This document shows positions 7,652 to 11,578 of a stretch of 11,578 nt of DNA, one piece after another (positions within the stretch are counted from its first letter, which is position 1; each line of letters opens with the position of its first letter). The notes beneath the pieces are model-generated. The model was not told where the DNA came from. It saw only the letters and a program-made list of their open reading frames with translations, and searched no databases. Where the stretch lies: contig JAFYPY010000175.1 in the NCBI GenBank assembly GCA_017547345.1, positions 1-11,578 of the forward strand, written 5' to 3'. The stretch comes from Bacillota bacterium. GTDB taxonomy: Bacteria; Bacillota_A; Clostridia; Peptostreptococcales; Anaerovoracaceae. Made by a program: the position numbers and the translations under genes.

Positions 7652-7814
7652 TATTAGTATCCTCCTTTTCTAATAATTGCTCTGCATATAATCTAGATAT
7701 TGCAAAGTTTATAACCTCGGTTTTCGTTACTTTTAGCTTGTCAGCCCATTTGTCTATGAATGTCTTAAAATCTTCATTATTCTGATATAAGTCCTGAATA
7801 TCTTTCGCCGTCAT
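7608..7814 (-). CDS. 68-aa protein, possibly ribbon-helix-helix DNA-binding
   Basis: The central segment FIDKWADKLKVTKTEVINFA looks like the helix-turn-helix half of an Arc/CopG-type ribbon-helix-helix fold, where LDKWA..LGVS.SE.IN.AI is a common pattern. A clear preceding beta strand is not obvious, so the assignment is tentative. The C-terminus is acidic (EKEDTNNEEIHYEIHQ). I place the start at ATG 7814-7812, with GGAGGG eight bases upstream; a TTG at 7820 is in frame but too close to that site. The gene overlaps the 107-aa gene by 38 bases and the 72-aa gene by 44 bases. A regulatory role is possible. Confidence 0.7.
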   Translation of the reverse strand: MTAKDIQDLYQNNEDFKTFIDKWADKLKVTKTEVINFAISRLYAEQLLEKEDTNNEEIHYEIHQDNGI

Positions 7815-8100
7815 CTTCAAATCCCTCCATAAAGTTCGGAAGTGGAATATCTTCAGGTTTAGAAGAAGTTTTTGGAACTATAATATGATCGTTAGATCTG
7901 ACACCCTCCAATTTATCCTGATTGATAAATGTACGAATATCAAATTCAGATACTCCAAAACGTCTTGCTGTATCATTATGATCTTCCCACCCAAATAAGA
8001 TACCTTCTGGAGAATATAAACTCTGAGAAGCAATATCTGGATTTTTGGATACAGCATCAGTAAGCAGAAGAATATATTCTCCTATGGTGATCTTATTCAT
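7777..8100 (-). CDS. 107-aa helix-turn-helix (excisionase/MerR-like) DNA-binding protein
   Basis: Residues 38-77 contain a helix-turn-helix with a wing-like end: DTARRFGVSEFDIRTFINQ followed by KLEGVRSNDHIIVPK. The spacing of A..FGVS...IR.FI..GKL.G.R....IVP is what excisionase-like and MerR-like domains of phages show. An N-terminal helix (IGEYILLLTDAVSK) and an acidic C-terminal tail (EDIPLPNFMEGFEDDGE) flank it. It may be a phage regulator or a DNA-architectural protein for replication; no integrase is in view to support true excisionase function. The ATG overlaps the TAA of the 41-aa gene (ATGAATAA) and uses an AGGAGG nine bases upstream within that gene. Confidence 0.75.
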   Translation of the reverse strand: MNKITIGEYILLLTDAVSKNPDIASQSLYSPEGILFGWEDHNDTARRFGVSEFDIRTFINQDKLEGVRSNDHIIVPKTSSKPEDIPLPNFMEGFEDDGERYSGLISE

Positions 8101-8218
8101 CTTCGTCTTCCTCCTTCATACTTTCATGATACTCTTGTTCAGTTACAAAAGGTACATAGTCTTTTTTCTCGGGATCATACCCCATACAAGAACTAGGATT
8201 GTAATAGAACTTTTCCAT
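8093..8218 (-). CDS. 41-aa acidic small protein
   Basis: A short gene lies between the 347-aa membrane protein and the helix-turn-helix gene. It starts at ATG 8218-8216, preceded by GGAAAGGAAA, and ends with TAA at 8095-8093. The product begins MEKFYYNPSSCMGYDPEKK and ends in an acidic run (KEEDEDE). It overlaps its upstream neighbour by 26 bases and its downstream neighbour by 8. Without it there would be about 90 uncovered bases in an otherwise packed block. No family is recognised. The tyrosine-rich start and acidic end suggest a soluble adaptor or inhibitor, but that is speculation. Confidence 0.6.
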   Translation of the reverse strand: MEKFYYNPSSCMGYDPEKKDYVPFVTEQEYHESMKEEDEDE

Positions 8219-9236
8219 CGTTTCCTTTCCATTTCTCATTCAGTCGAGAAATTGTAAACTGTGTTTTAAGATCATCACAAATGTTTGCTTGAATGTTTGG
8301 CGTTACCCAAATACCGTCAGTAAATCCATTAATGAACTTCCATCTGGCACTTCCTTCAACATTGTTGTTATCGGCATCACCAATATCAAACTGTACCGCA
8401 TTTTCAGGATCTTTAATGTTCTGATAAACAATAAATGTTGACCACTCAGGTCTCTGACACTCACAGAACTCTTCAGCAATATCATTCATGGTAAGAAATG
8501 CTGACTTACCGAATGGTGCCTTCTTAAACTCAAGATTTCTGTTTAGTCTCCTTCTAGTATCATCAATCGCAGTCAAGATAGCATGCGGATCCTTAAATCC
8601 CCAAGGATTGTCTTCCAAAGTGATCAAGAATGAGAACATATCACAAGGCTCAGTAACTTCTTTTGTCTTTGTCACTTCGGTTGTAACTCCATTTTCTGAA
8701 GTTTCTTTTACTACATAGTCAACCGTGTGCCTGTTATAGAAAATATCACTCTCTTCTTGTTCTCCCAATCGCGATCTTACACGTGAACGATACTCATTAA
8801 ACATCTTCGTTTGAGCAGCTAATGCAGCACTAAGAGAACCGATACGTTCTTTATAACCTCTACGAGACTTACAAAGTAAACCAATTCCTAACATTTCCAA
8901 AACTACACCAGGAAGCTCCAACTTTGCCATGCTCATGATCATATGTGCATATACCAGACGCTTATTAGCATTCTGAGTTGCTACAGGATAATGCTTTTCC
9001 GGTTCACCGGTTTCTTCTGCAGCTTTGATAGTTTCATTGATTTCATTCATACGACGATCAAATTCGTCCATAATATCGCTTGCTTTAGACGAACTTGCTG
9101 CTATATAAATCGTGCCACCGAGCACAGCAGCTACACCTAATGCAAATTCAATACCCGGTGCATTCTTTGCCAAAATAATACTTGCTTTCATAGTTTGCTT
9201 TTTGACAAAATGCTTAACACCACTAAAGATACTCAT
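8193..9236 (-). CDS. DUF6353-like phage membrane protein, long paralogue (347 aa)
   Basis: This protein has two probable membrane helices (about 29-48 and 108-122), separated by a charged helical segment (SDIMDEFDRRMNEINETIKA). Next comes a conserved helical arm (SLSAALAAQTKMFNEYRSRV, then RLGEQE, about 134-161) and a soluble C-terminal half. That half contains FLTMNDIAEEF, a DPENAVQFDIGD segment and FINGFTDGIWVTPNI. The same order of motifs (helical FKEYR..V..R.GEE arm, FLN.VY, ENP.GDN.VDFGI, F.NGYE..I.L..NV) is what I recall for DUF6353 phage proteins, whose function is unknown. AAGGAGA lies upstream of ATG 9236. It follows the 211-aa gene by 12 bases and overlaps the 41-aa gene by 26. A diverged shorter relative lies at 10421-11179. 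Confidence 0.85.
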   Translation of the reverse strand: MSIFSGVKHFVKKQTMKASIILAKNAPGIEFALGVAAVLGGTIYIAASSSKASDIMDEFDRRMNEINETIKAAEETGEPEKHYPVATQNANKRLVYAHMIMSMAKLELPGVVLEMLGIGLLCKSRRGYKERIGSLSAALAAQTKMFNEYRSRVRSRLGEQEESDIFYNRHTVDYVVKETSENGVTTEVTKTKEVTEPCDMFSFLITLEDNPWGFKDPHAILTAIDDTRRRLNRNLEFKKAPFGKSAFLTMNDIAEEFCECQRPEWSTFIVYQNIKDPENAVQFDIGDADNNNVEGSARWKFINGFTDGIWVTPNIQANICDDLKTQFTISRLNEKWKGNDGKVLLQS

Positions 9237-9248
9237 ATTTTCTCCTTT

Positions 9249-9884
9249 CTATACAAGAGGAACAGGATCTGGCATAATAAACTTAAAACCTGTTCCAGTA
9301 AACTGAATATGTGCGCCTTGAAGGGTCGTCCAACCATAGTTGTTTAATGTAGATGCTGCAAATAAACCGCAAGCATCAAACAAATCAGCAATTCTAACTT
9401 TCTGACATCTAGCGAGTCGATCAACCAAACTATTTAATACCTGCGTTGCCTTTTTTTGGGCGTCATCAATAGTTTCGTTTTCTGCTGGATTGGGCATGAT
9501 CTCAATATTTCTATAATCCATTACAGTACTTGGAATAAGACTTGGATTACTTACTGGTCTAGAAATACCTTGATAATTAATTCCCTGACCTGCATAAGTA
9601 GCACCGTTCCATGCTGCCGACCACAAGTTTTGAACAGGACTTGTATACGGTCCAATACCTCTAGGTGCATTGTTGTTATACAAAATTCCTGTTAAAAGTC
9701 CATTTACAACGTTGATAAATGCCGATTTTGCTGCCGGTACAAGAATGTTAGATACTACAGAGTCAGATGCCTGTCTAAAATCCTGCATCACAAATGCATC
9801 CTTAAATCTAACAATCCATGATTTTTTTCTTAATACAACATTCGCTTTATCAACAATTGGTGTCATTTTTGTATTATCTTCCAT
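9249..9884 (-). CDS. Conserved phage protein of unknown function with amphipathic N-terminal half (211 aa)
   Basis: The N-terminal part is basic (VLRKKSWIVRFKDAFV) and leads into a hydrophobic or amphipathic helix (SNILVPAAKSAFINVVNGLL, 45-64). The middle is low-complexity, rich in Asn, Gly, Tyr and Pro (70-135). The C-terminal part (164-211) has the pattern RIADLFDACGLF...NNYGWTTL...GFKFIMPDPVPL. I recall a very common family in gut Bacillota phages with the same plan, including a VLVP..K.AI.D.V.NG.D.LLYG segment, SVADLYDLVG...YGWTD and a terminal LP.PLP; its function is unknown to me. The start has AGGAGG close upstream, just after the hairpin at 9901-9936. It probably opens the long co-transcribed block that ends with the replicase. 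Confidence 0.83.
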   Translation of the reverse strand: MEDNTKMTPIVDKANVVLRKKSWIVRFKDAFVMQDFRQASDSVVSNILVPAAKSAFINVVNGLLTGILYNNNAPRGIGPYTSPVQNLWSAAWNGATYAGQGINYQGISRPVSNPSLIPSTVMDYRNIEIMPNPAENETIDDAQKKATQVLNSLVDRLARCQKVRIADLFDACGLFAASTLNNYGWTTLQGAHIQFTGTGFKFIMPDPVPLV

Positions 9885-9900
9885 GTTTTCCTCCTATTTG

Positions 9901-9936
9901 AAAAGCTTAAAGGACCTGCATTTCTGCAAGCCCTTT
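9901..9936 (-). terminator. Terminator-like hairpin after the 133-aa gene
   Basis: The minus-strand RNA gives a 12-bp stem, AAAGGGCUUGCA with UGCAGGUCCUUU (two G-U pairs), closed by a GAAA tetraloop at 9936-9909. It is followed by AAGCUUUUC, with only four consecutive U. It starts 11 bases after the stop of the 133-aa gene and ends about 17 bases before the next start codon. The stem and GNRA loop are strong and the U tract is short, so partial termination or mRNA-end protection is likely. Confidence 0.6.
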
Positions 9937-9946
9937 AGACTTTAAA

Positions 9947-10348
9947 TTACTCACTTTCGGAAACCGTGAAAGAATCTCCGGTTTCAGAGAAAGTTACATC
10001 AACAGTGTCGTCAGTTGACTTACCTGATAACACCTTAACGATTACTCCGATCAGGGTCAAGGTACCCATGGTCCCAGCAGCAACGATTCCCAGCCGCTTA
10101 CCTAAAGCTACCAGATCCTCGTGCTTCATAACTTTGAGCTTTTCAGCTAATGCTGCATCCTCAGGATGCTCCATCTTCTGAACCTCTAAAGTCTGACGCT
10201 CGAGTTTCCGCTTAGCCTTAGCAAGCTTCTTCTCATCGTGCTTTTGCTTCCATGTCTTCTTAACCTCCGGATTAACCGGTGTTACAGCCGTCATCTGCTC
10301 TGCTTCCGTTACTTCTCCATTCATAACCTTTACATCATTCTCGCTCAT
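9947..10348 (-). CDS. 133-aa protein with charged helix and C-terminal membrane anchor
   Basis: I do not recognise a family. Residues 1-28 look disordered. Residues 29-75 are very rich in Lys and Glu and should form a long charged helix or coiled coil (KKTWKQKHDEKKLAKAKRKL and onward). One membrane segment spans about 86-107 (LGIVAAGTMGTLTLIGVIVKVL). The last 26 residues are Thr/Ser/Asp/Glu-rich (DDTVDVTFSETGD). The ATG at 10348 has AGGAGG eight bases upstream. The gene is isolated by a promoter-like element (10396-10418) and a hairpin (9901-9936). Lys codons are mostly AAG, similar to the ssDNA-binding-like gene, which suggests strong expression. A membrane scaffold is one possibility; the evidence for it is only topology. 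Confidence 0.85.
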   Translation of the reverse strand: MSENDVKVMNGEVTEAEQMTAVTPVNPEVKKTWKQKHDEKKLAKAKRKLERQTLEVQKMEHPEDAALAEKLKVMKHEDLVALGKRLGIVAAGTMGTLTLIGVIVKVLSGKSTDDTVDVTFSETGDSFTVSESE

Positions 10349-10377
10349 TTATTTTTCCTCCTTTTTTATTTGTGAGC

Positions 10378-10395
10378 GATAGTCCAATTACTATC
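10378..10395. repeat. Inverted repeat at the predicted transcription start, possible operator
   Basis: GATAGT and ACTATC form a 6-bp perfect inverted repeat with a 6-base centre. It abuts the TATAAT of the promoter-like element at 10396 and covers the expected start of transcription for the 133-aa gene. It has no U tract, so it is not a terminator. It could bind a dimeric repressor or form a small 5' hairpin in the mRNA. Confidence 0.4.
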
Positions 10396-10418
10396 ATTAT
10401 ACCCGTTGTTTTTCATGC
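10396..10418 (-). promoter_or_regulatory. Promoter-like element before the 133-aa gene (copy 2 of a shared motif)
   Basis: On the minus strand GCATGAAAA (10418-10410) is followed after exactly eight bases by a perfect TATAAT (10401-10396). The same pair with identical spacing occurs at 11430-11408. The -35 position lacks TTGACA; the upstream bases read ACATAGTC. Transcription would start near 10389, giving a leader of roughly 40 bases that holds the inverted repeat and the ribosome binding site. It begins two bases after the stop codon of the 252-aa gene. Confidence 0.55.
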
Positions 10419-10420
10419 GA

Positions 10421-11179
10421 CTATGTTGATTGGTGTGGTAGATCATAGAATATCACAGTAGCCCTTTCTCCATTTGGAGCTGTTACATAATAATCTGCTA
10501 TATGATACTCAAAATCAGTGAACTGATAGTCAGATGCTAAATATTCTTCCTGATCTCCTCTTTGTAAGATCTCACCATTATGTAGATCATAATACACATC
10601 TGCAGGAGAAACATCAATTCCTTTACTTAACTGATTTGACCATTTGAAGAATACTTTATCTATGTCCGCTTGAGTCGCATAGAAATATCCACCATAAGTA
10701 TCGTCACGCCATAACGGTTTACTCAAATAGAAAGTTCGTCCATCAGTTACTTCAGTAGGCTTGTCAGGGACTGAAGTTGCAGACTCAATTTTCTTATAAA
10801 CCTCTTCTCCAGCAATTGCTTTTGTTTCATTCTTAAAATCCAATAAAGCCGTTTCAGTGCCTTTAAGTGCTACTGCAAGAAGTGCATTCTGCTTTAACAT
10901 GCTATGATGGGAATATCCAACGCAAAATGTACTACTAGCATAGGCCAAACCAGCTTTCCAACCATGTTTTACTACTAACTTTGCTTTTTCTTTTGGTGGA
11001 AGAATATCAACCTTTAATTCTTCTTTTTTCGTCTTTTCTTCAGCTTTGTAAGTCTCGTAGCCTTTTGCTGAGAAATAACAGGCAATGCCATACCCGACAA
11101 TACCTGTTATCATTAGAATACTACTAGAATTACTTTTAACAGATCTTCCAATAGTTTTAAAAAGATTAGATAATTTCAT
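10421..11179 (-). CDS. DUF6353-like phage membrane protein, short paralogue (252 aa)
   Basis: A basic amphipathic N-terminus (MKLSNLFKTIGRSVK) precedes membrane helix 1 (about 19-38). A charged loop follows (45-70), then a second hydrophobic stretch (about 74-92, GLAYASSTFCVGYSHH) and a helical arm (QNALLAVALKGTETALLDFK). The soluble C-terminal half contains YFYATQADIDKVFFKWSNQL (164-183), DVYYDL and a terminal EYHIADYYVTAPNGE segment. This order of parts parallels the 347-aa protein at 8193-9236 and the DUF6353 pattern I recall, so I read the two as diverged paralogues. ATG 11179 has AGGAGGT eight bases upstream, placed right after a terminator-like hairpin. Its function is unknown. Confidence 0.83.
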   Translation of the reverse strand: MKLSNLFKTIGRSVKSNSSSILMITGIVGYGIACYFSAKGYETYKAEEKTKKEELKVDILPPKEKAKLVVKHGWKAGLAYASSTFCVGYSHHSMLKQNALLAVALKGTETALLDFKNETKAIAGEEVYKKIESATSVPDKPTEVTDGRTFYLSKPLWRDDTYGGYFYATQADIDKVFFKWSNQLSKGIDVSPADVYYDLHNGEILQRGDQEEYLASDYQFTDFEYHIADYYVTAPNGERATVIFYDLPHQST

Positions 11180-11195
11180 CTCATTTTACCTCCTG

Positions 11196-11225
11196 AAAAA
11201 GTTAGAGAGCATGTTTCAGCTCTCT
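11196..11225 (-). terminator. Terminator-like hairpin overlapping the stop codon of the 57-aa gene
   Basis: The minus-strand RNA pairs AGAGAGC with GCUCUCU (7 bp) around an 8-base loop at 11225-11204. UUUUU follows at 11200-11196. The UGA stop of the 57-aa gene lies in the loop, so a terminating ribosome would cover the stem. The AGGAGG of the next gene starts four bases after the U tract. Termination here would limit transcription into the 252-aa gene. Confidence 0.55.
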
Positions 11226-11389
11226 TCTTCCTCCTTTCTTTGTTCAAGTAAGAACTCTTTTGTTTCGTCCTGGTTTGCCTTTTGTTCTCCTAAGAACGTC
11301 AGTCCCGCTCCGATGCCCATAATAGCACCGCCTAATACGATCCATCCGTTCAGTTTAGGAAGAGCAAAATCCAAAAGTTTCTTAAACAT
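11216..11389 (-). CDS. 57-aa small single-pass membrane protein
   Basis: The product is MFKKLLDFALPKLNGW followed by a glycine-rich membrane helix (about 15-34, WIVLGGAIMGIGAGLTFL) and a highly charged C-terminal tail (KANQDETKEFLLEQRKEEEE). I know no family. The start at ATG 11389 has AAAGGAGG upstream. A longer in-frame start at 11428 lacks a ribosome binding site and would translate through the promoter-like element, so it is rejected. With its own promoter-like element and hairpin terminator it looks like an independent, strongly expressed unit. Glycine packing (GGAIMGIGAG) could support helix-helix association. Confidence 0.78.
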   Translation of the reverse strand: MFKKLLDFALPKLNGWIVLGGAIMGIGAGLTFLGEQKANQDETKEFLLEQRKEEEES

Positions 11390-11407
11390 TTTTAATTCCT
11401 CCTTTCC

Positions 11408-11430
11408 ATTATACAATCTGCTTTTCATGC
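11408..11430 (-). promoter_or_regulatory. Promoter-like element before the 57-aa gene (copy 1 of a shared motif)
   Basis: GCATGAAAA (11430-11422), eight bases, then TATAAT (11413-11408) on the minus strand, the same arrangement as at 10418-10396. Upstream bases read ACATTAAGTCC, with no TTGACA. The TATAAT is only two bases before the ribosome binding site, so a transcript started here would have a very short leader. The stop codon of the preceding gene lies inside GCATGA. Confidence 0.5.
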
Positions 11431-11578
11431 GGACTTAATGTCCCAACCGGCTATCGGTTCTTGAGGAAAATGCAGAATATAATACTGATTATTGTCCTCT
11501 AATACCAAATCCCAGTCTATGATGATAAAATTGCTTTTTTCTCGATCTTCTTTAGTAAATCCCCCACCATACTTATCA
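11425..11578 (-). CDS. C-terminal end of an unknown protein, cut off by the window edge
   Basis: An open frame enters from the right edge and ends with TGA at 11427-11425. The visible 50 residues start DKYGGGFTKEDREK and contain an alternating hydrophobic and acidic stretch (NFIIIDWDLVLEDNNQYYIL) and end HFPQEPIAGWDIKSA. They could be beta strands at the end of an alpha/beta domain. No family is recognised, and the start lies outside the window. The other two frames are shorter or closed. Its stop codon overlaps the promoter-like element for the 57-aa gene. Confidence 0.65.
   Translation of the reverse strand, partial: DKYGGGFTKEDREKSNFIIIDWDLVLEDNNQYYILHFPQEPIAGWDIKSA

Noticed and set aside
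7777..8100. True excisionase of an integrated prophage
   Set aside because: The helix-turn-helix resembles excisionases, but there is no integrase, attachment site or repressor in the window, so only DNA binding is claimed.
10366..10416. A 16-codon ORF (starting MKNNGYN) inside promoter copy 2, and the matching in-frame ATG at 11428 in copy 1
   Set aside because: Both ATGs are part of the shared GCATGAAAA motif, but neither has a Shine-Dalgarno. The shared spacing to TATAAT is explained better by a promoter than by two related leader peptides.
1..11578. tRNA genes, CRISPR arrays, insertion sequences or an iteron origin
   Set aside because: No cloverleaf, regularly spaced repeats, transposase or tandem iterons were found by eye on either strand. 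Nearly all of the window is coding, and the remaining gaps are all shorter than 100 bases and described above.

Overview
The window is 11.6 kb of AT-rich DNA in which every supportable gene lies on the minus strand. Genes are tightly packed, often overlapping by a few bases, and nearly all have a strong AGGAGG-type ribosome binding site. The content (a fused phage replicase, a phage-type SF2 helicase, a phage ssDNA-binding-like protein and many small membrane proteins) points to the replication and early region of a tailed bacteriophage (or prophage) of a low-GC Bacillota host, probably a gut Clostridia-like bacterium. The host is an inference. No structural, lysis, integration or tRNA gene is visible, and the plus strand carries only mirror ORFs.

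In order of transcription (right to left): the window opens with the 3' end of an unknown gene (11578-11425). A promoter-like element overlaps its stop codon and precedes a 57-aa membrane protein, which ends in a terminator-like hairpin. Next comes a 252-aa two-helix membrane protein resembling DUF6353. A second copy of the same promoter motif, with an inverted repeat next to it, precedes a 133-aa tail-anchored-type protein that also ends at a hairpin. Then follows a dense block at 9884-6073: a conserved phage protein (211 aa), a second DUF6353-like membrane protein (347 aa), a nested chain of four small genes (41, 107, 68 and 72 aa, of which two look like DNA-binding proteins), a membrane-anchored 197-aa protein, a 163-aa conserved phage protein and an 89-aa membrane protein.

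The centrepiece is a 1316-codon replicase (6053-2103). Its N-terminus is an SF3 helicase, followed by an archaeo-eukaryotic primase (PrimPol) core, a DEDD-type 3'-5' exonuclease and a family B DNA polymerase. A perfect AGGAGG seven bases ahead of an in-frame ATG at codon 610 falls between the primase and polymerase halves. The same gene may therefore also make a free 707-aa exonuclease-polymerase. Downstream are a 54-aa membrane peptide, a terminator-like hairpin, the acidic-tailed ssDNA-binding-like protein, another hairpin, a 75-aa basic protein and the start of an SF2 helicase that leaves the window at the left edge.

Together these genes supply priming, unwinding, polymerisation, proofreading and ssDNA coating. 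They sit beside at least six small membrane-anchored proteins, which makes a membrane-associated replication factory a reasonable but unproven idea. Family recognition comes from memory of phage proteins, without any search.
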